A stretch of 64,000 nt of DNA from JAQGMV01 sp963828715. Lineage in GTDB: Bacteria > Pseudomonadota > Gammaproteobacteria > Burkholderiales > SG8-41. Location of the stretch: the NCBI GenBank assembly GCA_963828715.1, contig CAWHFX010000023.1, positions 81,257 to 145,256 of the forward strand. Direction: 5' to 3'. The position numbers and the translations under genes are program-made. The notes below the pieces were generated by a model. The model ran no database searches. It had not been told where the DNA came from and saw nothing but the letters and a program-made list of their open reading frames with translations. Positions 50,535-60,248 of this stretch are shown here, in pieces (position 1 is the first letter of the stretch; every line of letters starts with the position of its first letter).

Positions 50535-51428
50535 TCAGGCCGGACGCAACCCGAGAGGATCGTCTGCACTCGAGTGCAGATCAAGCCGAGCCAGATGCGC
50601 ATCCGCCCGCGTTCGGGCGATCCAGTAGCGTGGCGGTGGGTCCTTGATTCCGCCGCGCAATGCCTCGACGTAGTGCGGCACCCGTGCTCTCTGCATTGCG
50701 TCCCAGGCGACGCACTCCGAGATGGCTTTGCGACGATCGCTCGCGACGTTCACTTCAAGACCGAACGCCTGAGCGACACGCTGCGCCTGCGCGACGCGCT
50801 CGCCCCGCGTAAGCGCAAAGAATCGGAACCAGTAGGGCAGATCGTGCGCAACAGTCGGATATCCCCGCGTTCCACCGAGTACGAGTTCTTTCACGATGCG
50901 GAGCCGTTCTCCGAATGCGAAGTAACATACTTCGGCGAGCCAGGTATCCACGAACCACAGCGGGAACCACTCGTCGAAGAGCCGGCCCTCGAGTGCATCG
51001 AGCAACCTTCTGGTGACCACGGGATAAGTCGTGTTGCCGGGATCGTTCAATTCATTCCAGCAGAAAGCGGGCACTCGATATCCCGCGAACACCGCGGCAA
51101 TGGTCGAATCCCAGTGCTGTGCCATCGGTATGACATCGTCGGCTATCCAGGCGTAAGCGTCCGCTTCGACGTGTTTCAAAATGCCGTTCGTTTTCTCACC
51201 CAGAGTCGGAGGCTCGGGGGCGACGACGCAGATGACCGGCAATCCATGCGCAAGGAGAAACTCGACGGCACGCCTCCCATCGTGGTCGTCCGCGTCGAGA
51301 CCGATGGCGAATACGATCTCGTGCTTGTGACTCCTCGTGTCGTGGAGCGCCGAAACTGCGGTAATCAGCTGCCGCGGCCGGTAATACGTGGGGGTAATGA
51401 CCGCGATCCGCACGTGCCGCTCGCTCAC
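50535..51428 (-). CDS. Glycosyltransferase-like protein, translationally coupled to the TpsA gene
   Basis: A 297-residue protein with a GT-A type N-terminus: 'VRIAVITPTYYRPRQLITAV', 'IVFAIGLDADDHDGRRAVEF', 'VVAPEPPTLGEKTNGILKHV' and 'DAYAWIADDVIPMAQHWDST'. The 'ADD' pair could serve as the metal-binding D-x-D equivalent. No membrane helix or signal. Further domains are not recognised, and the family assignment is weaker than for the GT2/TPR protein. The start is GTG at 51426-51428, which shares four bases (GTGA) with the TpsA stop codon, so its translation is probably coupled to the exoprotein. A glycosyltransferase encoded after tpsB and tpsA resembles the HMW1ABC arrangement of Haemophilus, although HMW1C belongs to a different family. 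Confidence 0.72.
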   Translation of the reverse strand: MSERHVRIAVITPTYYRPRQLITAVSALHDTRSHKHEIVFAIGLDADDHDGRRAVEFLLAHGLPVICVVAPEPPTLGEKTNGILKHVEADAYAWIADDVIPMAQHWDSTIAAVFAGYRVPAFCWNELNDPGNTTYPVVTRRLLDALEGRLFDEWFPLWFVDTWLAEVCYFAFGERLRIVKELVLGGTRGYPTVAHDLPYWFRFFALTRGERVAQAQRVAQAFGLEVNVASDRRKAISECVAWDAMQRARVPHYVEALRGGIKDPPPRYWIARTRADAHLARLDLHSSADDPLGLRPA

Positions 51429-54400
51429 TGTCCACTACAGGCCAGCACGCCCTCGCTCAGCGCGTCCGCCTGCGCTTCACAGTTGATCGGGGGCGTCACG
51501 CCCTCGCCGGTAAATTCATCGATTCCGGGCCGGCCCCGACCCGTTTCCAGTACGATTCCCTGCACCAGTTGCTTGCGAACGTTCTCCCTGGCAAATCCAG
51601 CCATGAGCAGTTCGTCGAGCAGTTTGCGTAACTGGTCGAGGACGGCGGTCAGTGCCGTCTGCTCCTGTGGCGAGACAACGATATTGAACAGCCGGTCTAT
51701 GCGGCGCTCGTTCTCGCCCAGACATACACCATTGAAGCAGACGAGTCGTCGTCCTTCCGTCGCAGCAAATTCGTACACGGGCGCCTTAGTGGTCGCGTCA
51801 CCCGTCAGCCATACAGCGGGCAACGTGCCGCTGGCGTTCGGCTCCACGATAATAACGCCTGGCACATTGACGTTGAGCCCATTTGCCGGAGGCGCCTGTC
51901 CAAACGTCCCGGGTGTCGTCAAGCCACGCAGCGTCAAAGCCGCGTTTGCCGGATCGAAATTCGTGAAGGGTCGTGTCGCAACGATCTGACCACCGGGCGT
52001 TCTCACTTCGTTCGCGGTGAGAACGATGCGATCCGCCGTGACGACGCCGCGGACGTTGATCAGCTCACCGCTTACGGTGAGTACGGTGATGGGAATCGAG
52101 CCGCCGCCAGCCGTGCCCAAGTCGACGCCCGCTGCGTTGCCACCACCGTCGGCCGTCGCGTCGATCGTCACAGCACCACCACTACTGCCAGTCGGGTTCA
52201 GCGTGCCGGTCGGTCCGAAGCGAACAGGTCCCGCGGCGCTGCTTCCACCCGCCGCGTCGGTATCGAGCACGGTGCCCGGCGCAAACAGCACGGCCACGAC
52301 ATTACTCAAATCCAGAGCCCCGCTGCCATCCAGGAAGATGCTTCCGTTGACCGTGAGTTGCCGTGCAGAGACCGTCAGGGCGCCCAGAGGCGTAGTGGTT
52401 CCAACCTGACCGAGCGCGACCGCGCCGGAACCCGCCGTGGCGGTAAGCGTACGCCGGTTTCCGGCAGCATCGGCATTAATCGGGCCCAACAAGTTGATAT
52501 TGCCGGAGGTCGACACGAGTTGCGTATTGGCTGTCAGGGTCACGGGATCGTTGAAGTTCTGATCGCCCGTCGTCGTTATCGCCCCTCCGTTGAGGTCGGT
52601 CGTACCGCCCGCGTTCGTGGTCAGGGAGGCGAGCGGCGTTGTTGCACCGACCGTTCCGAGAAACCGTGTCGCGCCGGTGCTGTTGGCTACCAGGTTGGAC
52701 GCGCCGTTGATCGTGCTTCCGAACGTGATGTCTCCGGTGCCGGCACTCAAGGTTCGGGCTGCGCCGCCGAGTGTCACCGGTCCGTTGAGACTTATCGGCT
52801 GGTTGTTCGTAGTGATATCGCCGTTGAGTGCGATCGCTCCACCTGCACTGAGAGTTATCGATGCGTTGTTGCTGCCGGTAAGAGGACCGGCGACCGTAAT
52901 GGCGCCACCTGCTCCAGGCTGGCGGATCAGCACCGGGACGTTGAAACCGGCAGTGTTGACCAGCGTTGTGCCTGTTCCGTCCGCTCGGCCTATGGTGATG
53001 CCGCCAAAGCCGTTTCCGAGCGCCTGCAACTGGTCAGTGGGCACCTGAAAGGTTCCAGCACCGCCGGCGACACCGATCGACGTGGCCGCGGTGGACGGCT
53101 GAAGAACCAGACCGCCCGTCCCGGTAACCGACCCTGCGCCGCCGTTGAAATTGATGGTGTTGGCGGTCAGTGTGAGCGGGTTCGCGCCAGCTTGTACTGT
53201 CGACTCGAACGTGATCGAACCCGTGCCCGCGTTCAGAACGGTCGGTGCGTTGATAACGACGGCCTCGTTATAGATTTGATCACTCGTGGTCGTGACCGCA
53301 CCGCCGTTGATGATCGTCGTGAGCCCATCGGAGCTACCAAAGCCCGTACTGAGCGAACGCAGTGGGTTGCCGTTGCCGCCCACGGTGCCGTTGAACGTCG
53401 TCGTTCCGGTCGTTTGAGTGGTAAAACTGTGCGCTGTTTTCGGTGATTCGACAGTCCTGCCGAAAGTGATGTTGCCACCGCCAGTACTGCTCAAGAACAA
53501 ATCGCTGCCTAGGATGACAGGCCCGTTATAAGTCTGGCCGTTCGTCGTACCGATTGAACTTCCGTTGAGCGCGATCGCGGATGCACTGGCGGTGAATGAT
53601 CCCAGCGGCGGGAACGCGCCGATGTCGGAATTGAACTGCGCTGTCGCCAGGCTGGTCACCGACAATGCGGCGCTGACGTCAGGATCCGTTTCGATCGTGC
53701 CGTTAAACAGGACGCTGTTCGCTCCCGTATTCACGGCAACATTGTTAAACAGGGTGATCGGGCCGGTAAACGTCACCTCATTTCCGCCCGGTGCGTTCAC
53801 GTTGACTGCTAGTGTCGCCGGACCCGATCCGTTAAAAACGATCCGATCTGCGCTAACGTCAAGGTCGGCAAGCGGCGCTGCGCCGCCGACGTTTCCACCG
53901 AACGTGACGATTCCCGCGCCGCTCACCGTCAGCTTACGCGCTGCCGAGTCGCTGTCGATGGTGTTGGCGAACGTGACGCTACCCGGCGACGACGGGCCGC
54001 TGGGGCCCACGCCGGCCCCCCCGAGCGTATCGATTTGAACGTCACCTCCCAGCACGACCGGCCCAACCAACTGCACGCTGCCGCCGTTGCCTCCAACGCC
54101 AACGGTCGCATTCCCGCCACGCGCAGTGATCGGACCGCCGAGCGTGATCTGCGTGCCGGTTAGATTGACCGAACCGGCACTTCCGCCCGCACCTAACTGT
54201 GCCGTGTTGCCCGACGTATCTATCGCGTTGACCCTGATGGAGACTGAACGATTCTGCTGGAGTGCTAATGGTCCACCTTCGACCACGACAGGACCGCCCG
54301 CCTGCTGCGGTTGCGCGGTTGTTATGGTGTTGATGTTGATGCTGCCGCCCTGCAGCGCACTCACGGTTACGCCACCCGTACCGGCGCGCAATTGCGGCAA

Positions 54401-56164
54401 GCTGATATTGGCAGCGGCAGCACTGCTATCCTGAGCGGTGCCGGTTTGCACGGTTATCGAGCCGCTTCCGGACGCGACAATCTGAAGATTCTGTCCGTGC
54501 GCGCCTTGCGTGAGATTGATGCCGCCGGCCTCGCCTTGACCATTCCGCGTTTCGAGAGTCAATGAGCGGCCTGCCGCGAGCGCCAAAACCCCAAGTGCGT
54601 CGCCCGGATTGCCGCTCGCGTTATTGAACGGTTGGTTATCCACCGTGATCGAACTGCGGGCCTGCAGCACGATATTCGCCGTGATGCTCGCTCCCTCGAT
54701 CTCCGACTCGAAAACTTCGAACGTGGGTCCATTATCCCCGAACACGACCGTTCCTCCGGTTCCGCTTCCGGAGAATGAAGAGTTGCTCTCGTCGTTGTCT
54801 CCATCACCGAGGCCGCCTTTGATCACGATCGCATCGGGATCCAGCAACAACGTGCCCGTCTTGCCGCGAGCAGCCGTGGTATCGACACCGCCCCGGTACT
54901 CCAGATTCTTACCCGAGATCTCTACAAAGCCACCGTCACCGCCGCGCTCACCACCACGTGCGGACACCCGGCCGTTGAAACGGGTCGTGCCATCCGACCA
55001 CACGATAACTTTTCCGCCGTCGCCCGCTTCGGTCGCGTCCGCGGCGATGGTCGCGGTCCGGCTTACATACGTGCCCTTGGCATTCGGAATATCGACGTTC
55101 CGGCCCTGCAAATCCCCGCCGACCAGCACCGTCCCGCCACCGGCGGGCCCCGACGCGGTCAATGTCGCGTTATCGAAAAGACCGACATACTCGCCCAGCG
55201 CACGGATCTCGCCGCCACGTACGCCTGGTTCATTCGAGCTCACGTCGAGCTTGCCGGAAATGCTCGTCACCCCCGAGCTTCCGCCATCGAGATAGATGGC
55301 GCCGTTGCGCGCGACGAGCGTGCGAGCATTCACGATTCCTTCGACATTCAGCACGGTGCTGAGCAGCGCGTTTTTTGCCTGCGCTGTCATGACCACTTTG
55401 CCGCCATCGGCCTGGATGAGGCCGCTGTGATCGATGCGCGCCCCGGCTGCTGCGACATTGACGCGGAGACTCATGAGGCCATCGCCGTGGAAGTCGAGTA
55501 ATGCCGAGTCTCCCGCGGCCAGACCCACGGATCCGCGATTCGCAACGATGCTGCCGGAATTGCTGACAGTGTTGCCCAGCAATGCCACATACCCTCCATC
55601 CGCCGCACGGATGTTGCCCTGGTTCACGACTGAGCCTGCGCGCGCGTTTGCCACGAACGAATATCGGCCGGCGAGAAAGTCCTGATCCGTCAGGCCGAGC
55701 GTCGAAGCGACGAGACCACCGACGTTCACGCTTGCACCATGGCCGAACACAATACCGCTTGGATTCAGCAGGAACACCTGCCCATTCGCTTGCAGGGTGC
55801 CGAAGATGAGCGATGGATCGGAGCCGATGACGCGATTCAGCGCGACGGCGCTAACCGATGGCTGCCGGAAAACGACGGAATCGGACGCGCCCACGCTGAA
55901 GCTGTTCCAGTTGATCACGGCCTTCGGGGAACTCTGGTTGATAACCATGTTCTGCCCGTTGACCTGCTGGATCGTAGCGGTGCCTGCTGCTACCTGGCCG
56001 CCGGCCGGCAACTCGGCGAATGCATTCCGAATATCGAGACCGTTGAGGGCCAGCAGCGCGAGCGCTACTGCGCTTGCGATCGGTGTCAATCTCGGGCCGC
56101 ACGCATCGGTGTTCTCTCCGCGATTTCGGGAACGTAAGATGGATTCGTGATTGGCCGTGCGCAT
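51425..56164 (-). CDS. Filamentous haemagglutinin-like TpsA exoprotein of a two-partner secretion system
   Basis: A 1579-residue secreted beta-helical protein. An extended N-terminus leads to a signal peptide (core 'IASAVALALLALNGLDIRNA', cleavage near AFA). The TPS secretion domain follows: 'NGQNMVINQSSPKAVINWNS', 'FRQPSVSAVALNRVIGSDPS', 'VFLLNPSGIVFGHGASVNVG' and 'GLVASTLGLTDQDFLAG'. The body is a long run of Gly-, Thr- and Asn-rich beta-strand repeats ('TLSAGTGDITFGSTINGASN' type). A C-terminal non-repetitive region holds a Cys pair (LVCFNGVCLG) and 'TGEGVTPPINCEAQADAL'. I choose ATG at 56164 with GAGG upstream; an in-phase GTG lies six codons earlier. It is co-directional with tpsB (81 bp upstream) and overlaps a glycosyltransferase gene. 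A role as adhesin or biofilm matrix component is inferred from the family. Confidence 0.9.
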   Translation of the reverse strand: MRTANHESILRSRNRGENTDACGPRLTPIASAVALALLALNGLDIRNAFAELPAGGQVAAGTATIQQVNGQNMVINQSSPKAVINWNSFSVGASDSVVFRQPSVSAVALNRVIGSDPSLIFGTLQANGQVFLLNPSGIVFGHGASVNVGGLVASTLGLTDQDFLAGRYSFVANARAGSVVNQGNIRAADGGYVALLGNTVSNSGSIVANRGSVGLAAGDSALLDFHGDGLMSLRVNVAAAGARIDHSGLIQADGGKVVMTAQAKNALLSTVLNVEGIVNARTLVARNGAIYLDGGSSGVTSISGKLDVSSNEPGVRGGEIRALGEYVGLFDNATLTASGPAGGGTVLVGGDLQGRNVDIPNAKGTYVSRTATIAADATEAGDGGKVIVWSDGTTRFNGRVSARGGERGGDGGFVEISGKNLEYRGGVDTTAARGKTGTLLLDPDAIVIKGGLGDGDNDESNSSFSGSGTGGTVVFGDNGPTFEVFESEIEGASITANIVLQARSSITVDNQPFNNASGNPGDALGVLALAAGRSLTLETRNGQGEAGGINLTQGAHGQNLQIVASGSGSITVQTGTAQDSSAAAANISLPQLRAGTGGVTVSALQGGSININTITTAQPQQAGGPVVVEGGPLALQQNRSVSIRVNAIDTSGNTAQLGAGGSAGSVNLTGTQITLGGPITARGGNATVGVGGNGGSVQLVGPVVLGGDVQIDTLGGAGVGPSGPSSPGSVTFANTIDSDSAARKLTVSGAGIVTFGGNVGGAAPLADLDVSADRIVFNGSGPATLAVNVNAPGGNEVTFTGPITLFNNVAVNTGANSVLFNGTIETDPDVSAALSVTSLATAQFNSDIGAFPPLGSFTASASAIALNGSSIGTTNGQTYNGPVILGSDLFLSSTGGGNITFGRTVESPKTAHSFTTQTTGTTTFNGTVGGNGNPLRSLSTGFGSSDGLTTIINGGAVTTTSDQIYNEAVVINAPTVLNAGTGSITFESTVQAGANPLTLTANTINFNGGAGSVTGTGGLVLQPSTAATSIGVAGGAGTFQVPTDQLQALGNGFGGITIGRADGTGTTLVNTAGFNVPVLIRQPGAGGAITVAGPLTGSNNASITLSAGGAIALNGDITTNNQPISLNGPVTLGGAARTLSAGTGDITFGSTINGASNLVANSTGATRFLGTVGATTPLASLTTNAGGTTDLNGGAITTTGDQNFNDPVTLTANTQLVSTSGNINLLGPINADAAGNRRTLTATAGSGAVALGQVGTTTPLGALTVSARQLTVNGSIFLDGSGALDLSNVVAVLFAPGTVLDTDAAGGSSAAGPVRFGPTGTLNPTGSSGGAVTIDATADGGGNAAGVDLGTAGGGSIPITVLTVSGELINVRGVVTADRIVLTANEVRTPGGQIVATRPFTNFDPANAALTLRGLTTPGTFGQAPPANGLNVNVPGVIIVEPNASGTLPAVWLTGDATTKAPVYEFAATEGRRLVCFNGVCLGENERRIDRLFNIVVSPQEQTALTAVLDQLRKLLDELLMAGFARENVRKQLVQGIVLETGRGRPGIDEFTGEGVTPPINCEAQADALSEGVLACSGQ

Positions 56165-56245
56165 GATGATGACCTCGATCACTCAGGCGGTGAGAATGGG
56201 CTCAACGTTGCGGCGGCGTGACTCGGCACGTCGCCCGGTGTGCGC

Positions 56246-57994
56246 TTAAAGGTATTTGACGAGCTGAAAGTAAAGCCTCGGTCGACGATCGGAGCGATCA
56301 CCCGTCGGCGCGTCGGTCAGACGCCACGCGAGGGTTCCACGAATATTGAAATCGTCCTGCTTACCCCAGGTAACGCCAAAGCCGGCGCCGCGCAGATCCC
56401 GGGTATTGTCGACCGGCAGTGGCAGGGCGTTTCGGTTGATACGACCATGCGCCGCATCGAAGAACGTGGCCAGCACGACATCTCCCGGCACCTTCTCCAT
56501 CCTTGGAAGACCATACCTGAGCTCCAACGTGAACAGGTGAGCTTCGTCGGAACTCGCCTCTCCCACCGGGTAGGCCCGCACCGCGAAAGGCCCGCCCAGC
56601 GCGATTTTTTCGCTCGCGTCCAGGTTCTTCGATGCGAGCTGGAAGGAATACGACGCGTAGAGAATGGTCGATTTCGCAAGGCTGTTCAGCCGCACGAACG
56701 TGCCATTCAGCCTCGTGTAGTCCCCCTGCGTATGAGGACCGCGTGCCAGCTGATCGGCGGCGAGTGCGTCGGCGTTCTGTATGTCGAGCTTCCCGGTGGT
56801 CAGCGTCAGCGCGAAGTTGTTTATTCCGCCGCCGAGGTAGGCGTCACGGGAATCGCCGACGGCTCCGAACGCCGCCACGGTCGTCCTCTTGTCGACCTGA
56901 AGACCAACCGCCCGAAACTCGTCCTTGAAGTCACGGAAATCGAGCGCAGCGTGCGCAAACACATTGAGATTACGAGCACGGATTACCGGGTGAAGCGCGA
57001 ACAACGACACCACGTCTGCTCTTCCGCCCTGATCGAGTGCCTCGAACTGGTCCGTGCCGAGGTGGTAGTTGAGGGCCGAGTACGCGATGCCAAGGCGCGT
57101 GCCGTAGCTCCCGACTGGAGACATATACGAAATGCGTCCGAACTGGAGCTCGCGTGAGCCGCCGGGCAGCGCCATGAGACCTCGAGCCGAAAGCAGGTCT
57201 CCGCGCTTGAATGGGCTGTTGACGTCCATCGACGCTCCCGCGCGGTAGTCACCCGTGAAGCGTGAGCCCTGCTTGTCGAACTCGACCGTCCCATCCACCC
57301 GCTTGCGTGCCGAGACCTTCACGATCAGATTGGCCGTGCCCGGCGTAGGACCCGGTTCCACGATCGAACGCACGGCCATGCCGCGGAGGTCCGACAGAAG
57401 GAAAAGCGCTCGTTCCACGGTATCGGCGCGCAGAATGGTACCCGGTGGAAGATGCGATAGCGTGGCGTCTATTATCCCGCGCGACACCGGCACATCCGGG
57501 TCGATATCGACCCTGACCTCGGCAAGCCGGCCGAGCAGCACCGCGATCTCGACGACGCCTTCCTCGATCTTCTGTTCCGGCAGAAAAGCCTGCGCTACGA
57601 AATAGCCTTGCGTCTGGAGATATTCGGCTACGGCGTCGGCCGCCTCCTGCAGATCCTCGAACGTCCGGCCGGAACCTGTGAATTTCTGGACGACGTCTCG
57701 TAACCGATCTTCGCTTACACCCGTGGCGTCACTGAAGCGAAAGCCTTTGACGTCGATCTTCAGACCCGGTACAGGTTTGATGGCACGCCTTTTTTCAGGC
57801 GCGACATCGATGCGAGGCGCCGGGCCCGGCGTTACCGCCTGAGGTTTGTCCTGGATATCGCGCAGCACCTCACCAGCGCGTGGCGGCGGCTGCTGCGCAA
57901 GGCTCGAGAATGTCAGAAGCGAAAGGAAAGGACCGCACAGGGAACAGAGAAAACGAACGCTCTTAGCGACGTAATCATTCCGTTGTTCCAGCAC
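56246..57994 (-). CDS. TpsB outer-membrane transporter (ShlB/FhaC/HecB family)
   Basis: A 582-residue outer-membrane protein. The signal peptide is 'VRFLCSLCGPFLSLLTFSSL', cleaved before QQPPPRAGE. A proline-rich linker precedes the POTRA_2 domain ('GLKIDVKGFRFSDATGVSED', 'AADAVAEYLQTQGYFVAQAF', 'EIAVLLGRLAEVRVDIDPDV'). After a second POTRA-like segment ('GTANLIVKVSARKRVDGTVE') comes the 16-strand barrel, including 'AGASMDVNSPFKRGDLLSAR' and 'IALGGPFAVRAYPVGEASSD', and the terminal strand 'RRPRLYFQLVKYL'. It exports the TpsA protein across the outer membrane without ATP. I choose the GTG at 57992-57994, preceded by GGAGAGG, over upstream in-phase starts that lie within the neighbour's promoter region. 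It is divergent from the caspase-like gene. Confidence 0.9.
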   Translation of the reverse strand: MLEQRNDYVAKSVRFLCSLCGPFLSLLTFSSLAQQPPPRAGEVLRDIQDKPQAVTPGPAPRIDVAPEKRRAIKPVPGLKIDVKGFRFSDATGVSEDRLRDVVQKFTGSGRTFEDLQEAADAVAEYLQTQGYFVAQAFLPEQKIEEGVVEIAVLLGRLAEVRVDIDPDVPVSRGIIDATLSHLPPGTILRADTVERALFLLSDLRGMAVRSIVEPGPTPGTANLIVKVSARKRVDGTVEFDKQGSRFTGDYRAGASMDVNSPFKRGDLLSARGLMALPGGSRELQFGRISYMSPVGSYGTRLGIAYSALNYHLGTDQFEALDQGGRADVVSLFALHPVIRARNLNVFAHAALDFRDFKDEFRAVGLQVDKRTTVAAFGAVGDSRDAYLGGGINNFALTLTTGKLDIQNADALAADQLARGPHTQGDYTRLNGTFVRLNSLAKSTILYASYSFQLASKNLDASEKIALGGPFAVRAYPVGEASSDEAHLFTLELRYGLPRMEKVPGDVVLATFFDAAHGRINRNALPLPVDNTRDLRGAGFGVTWGKQDDFNIRGTLAWRLTDAPTGDRSDRRPRLYFQLVKYL

Positions 57995-58036
57995 GACCCC
58001 TCTCCAGGATGTGCAGTTTTGCCTGTCTTCAATCCA

Positions 58037-58065
58037 TATTAACCTTGCATTTCGAAAGAACACAA
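58037..58065 (-). promoter_or_regulatory. Candidate sigma-70 promoter for tpsBA
   Basis: On the minus strand TTGTGT (58060-58065) and TTAATA (58037-58042) are separated by 17 bp, within an AT-rich stretch between the divergent tpsB and caspase-like genes. It would start transcription about 30-40 bases before the tpsB GTG. The 85-bp gap must also hold the promoter of the caspase-like gene, so the two units may be regulated together. Confidence 0.35.
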
Positions 58066-58079
58066 GCTGCATAGGCCAA

Positions 58080-59486
58080 ATGGCTGAGCAAGGCTCGACG
58101 CCGAAGATGAAAAGTCCCGTCATTTTCACGTCATGCGTTCGCACATCGACGCGTCGCGATGTACTGCGCAAGCTGCTCATGCTGAGTGGGGCGGCGACTT
58201 GCCTGCCGGGTCTGCCGTGGCCTACGTTCGCCCAGAATACAGAAACACCAGTGCTCGGCATGATGACGCGCAATCGTCGAGCTCTCGTGCTCGGTAACAC
58301 CACCTACACTCCGGAGCAGCAGGCGCTCCCGAGTTCCCGTAAGAACGCGACCGATGTGGCTGAGGCGCTTACCGGTTTGGGCTTTCAAGTCCATCGCGAA
58401 GTAGATCAGGGCGCCGAGCCGATGCGCGCGATGGTTCAGCGCTTCTTCTCGGACGCGCGTGTGGATTCATCCGGACCGCCACTTGCCCTGTTCTATTACA
58501 CCGGTCACGGCATGCAGCACCACGGGAAGAACTACATCGTGCCGAGCGACGTGAGTCTCCAACAAAGCGTCGAAGGCATCGCGAAAGCATCAGTAAACGT
58601 GGATGACGATCTCATTCGTCACGCGTCCTTTACCGAAGGCGCAGGTGTATTCGTATTTGACGCGTGCCGTAACGATCCAAGCCGCGGTCCCGACGACAAG
58701 GAAGGCAGCTTCAATCAGGTAAATCCGCCGCGAGGAACACTCATCGTCTATTCCACGGCCCCCGGCAAGTTCGCCATCGCCCCCAAAGCGCGTGATGCGC
58801 ACAGCATCTACACGGCGATACTGCTCGAGGAATTGGCCAAGAATCCCGCCATGACGCTCAAGGATTTCTTCGACAGCGTGAAGTTTCGAGTCAAAAAATT
58901 CATGGAAACGCATCCGGACGACTTTCTGCGCCAGCACGTACAGGATCCGGAGGTGGCAGCCAATTTGCCTGTTCGCATGAGCCTGGCTCTGGCTCCCTCA
59001 GGGCCTTCGGAACCGAACGAAGCGCAGGAAGCCTGGGCTCGCATCGATCGCACGGCTGCACCTGCAGAGCGCGCGAAGCTGTTGCAGGATTACGTCGAGC
59101 AGTTCAAGGAGAGCCGCATGCTGCCGAGTGCGCAAGTGCAGCTCGAGCGCGCCTCAGAGGCGGCGAAGCGGAAAACCTATGCACGACCCGAGTCGATCGG
59201 CGATGCCGAATTCCAGGCTGAGCAGGCGAAGGCCAGGGACGGCGACAAGTACGCCGCTTACCGGATCGCGCAAATGTTCCAGAAAGGCTCCAATGGCCTC
59301 CCGCGTGACGAAGCCAAGAGCATCCAATGGCTGCGCGACGCGTCGGAGCTCAGGAACGGCATCGCAAGCTACGAGCTGTCGCGTTACTACGCGAACCAGG
59401 ACAGGGTTCGTGAGGCGGTCGTCTACGCCAACCGGGCTCGTGAGCAAGGCTACGAGCCGCCGCCAGGACTCGCGGTAGTCCGTTGA
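58080..59486 (+). CDS. Caspase-like (peptidase C14) protein with Tat signal and Sel1-type repeats
   Basis: A 468-residue protein. The N-terminus contains a twin-arginine motif (TSTRRDVLRKL, Arg25-Arg26) followed by 'LMLSGAATCLPGLPWPTFAQ', a Tat export signal, so the enzyme should fold in the cytoplasm and act in the periplasm or beyond. The caspase fold follows: 'RNRRALVLGNTTYTPEQQAL', His143 in 'FYYTGHGMQHH' and Cys196 in 'VFVFDACRNDPSR', the standard catalytic dyad. It ends near residue 290. A helical region leads to a C-terminal Sel1-like repeat block (about 385-468: 'GDKYAAYRIAQMFQKGSNGL', 'IQWLRDASELRNGIASYELS') ending in EQGYEPPPGL. The start is ATG 58080. Divergent from tpsB; stop adjoins that of the convergent OmpA-like gene (TGATCA). 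Confidence 0.88.
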   Translation: MAEQGSTPKMKSPVIFTSCVRTSTRRDVLRKLLMLSGAATCLPGLPWPTFAQNTETPVLGMMTRNRRALVLGNTTYTPEQQALPSSRKNATDVAEALTGLGFQVHREVDQGAEPMRAMVQRFFSDARVDSSGPPLALFYYTGHGMQHHGKNYIVPSDVSLQQSVEGIAKASVNVDDDLIRHASFTEGAGVFVFDACRNDPSRGPDDKEGSFNQVNPPRGTLIVYSTAPGKFAIAPKARDAHSIYTAILLEELAKNPAMTLKDFFDSVKFRVKKFMETHPDDFLRQHVQDPEVAANLPVRMSLALAPSGPSEPNEAQEAWARIDRTAAPAERAKLLQDYVEQFKESRMLPSAQVQLERASEAAKRKTYARPESIGDAEFQAEQAKARDGDKYAAYRIAQMFQKGSNGLPRDEAKSIQWLRDASELRNGIASYELSRYYANQDRVREAVVYANRAREQGYEPPPGLAVVR

Positions 59487-60029
59487 TCAGTTGGGTCGGC
59501 GAACCAATTCGACGCGGCGGTTCGCTTCGCTGTCGGGACGGTCTGCTTCCTTCAATCGCGACTTGCCATACCCGATCGTTTTCAACGCGGTTGCGTCCAC
59601 CCCGAAGGTGCTGACGAGATAGCTGGCGACGGACTGCGCACGGCGCTCGGACAGGTTCTGGTTGTATTCCGCCGTACCCCTTGCATCAGTGTGTCCCTCG
59701 ATGACGATTTCACCGGGGATGAGCTTCTTGCCGCGCGCAGCGAGGACCTTGCCGAGTCCCTCGAGTTGGCTGCGTGCTTCAGGCGTGAGATCAGCGGAGT
59801 CACTGTGAAACTTCACGTCCACCCCGATCGATCGCTCCACGCTCGGCCGCACCCCCAAGCAGACGTATGCGGCGTTTCCACACTCCTCCGGAAAAAGGAA
59901 CTCCTGGATTTCGCGCGCAGACGGCGCGGCCTGCCCGAACGCGCGCGTCTCTCTCTCGGCGGCTAGGGTCGCTGCGGGTAGTCCTCCGAGAAGCGCGGCA
60001 ACGACGGCGGACGTAAGTATGGGTCGCAT
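59487..60029 (-). CDS. OmpA-family peptidoglycan-binding outer-membrane protein
   Basis: A 180-residue protein with a signal peptide (core 'TSAVVAALLGGLPAATLAAE', cleavage after LAA). The mature protein has a short N-terminal segment with 'FLFPEECGNAAYVCLGVRPS' (two Cys that may pair) and a C-terminal OmpA_C domain: 'VKFHSDSADLTPEARSQLEG', 'EIVIEGHTDARGTAEYNQNL', 'SERRAQSVASYLVSTFGV', 'IGYGKSRLKEADRPDSEANR', 'RVELVRR'. The Asp and Arg of the peptidoglycan-binding pocket (HTDarG and NRRVEL) are present. It lacks a beta-barrel. It is convergent with the caspase-like gene without any spacer. A role anchoring a surface assembly to peptidoglycan is inferred from the family. Confidence 0.88.
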   Translation of the reverse strand: MRPILTSAVVAALLGGLPAATLAAERETRAFGQAAPSAREIQEFLFPEECGNAAYVCLGVRPSVERSIGVDVKFHSDSADLTPEARSQLEGLGKVLAARGKKLIPGEIVIEGHTDARGTAEYNQNLSERRAQSVASYLVSTFGVDATALKTIGYGKSRLKEADRPDSEANRRVELVRRPN

Positions 60030-60248
60030 GATGGGCTTCCCCCTGTCACTGCTCGCGAAGGATTCTTTCCAGCGGCTGTCCGGGTGTCAATAGGCCATTG
60101 GGCGGAGGTGATTCCGGCATGTCCGTGCTCACAAACCGCGATGGTGCAGGCATGCGCCGTTTGGTATCGTGAGTGTCACCGATCCGTCTCCTTGGGATGG
60201 GTTCAACTTCTTGGTCTTTCAGGGCGCCAGCGCCCGCCGCACAGCGAT

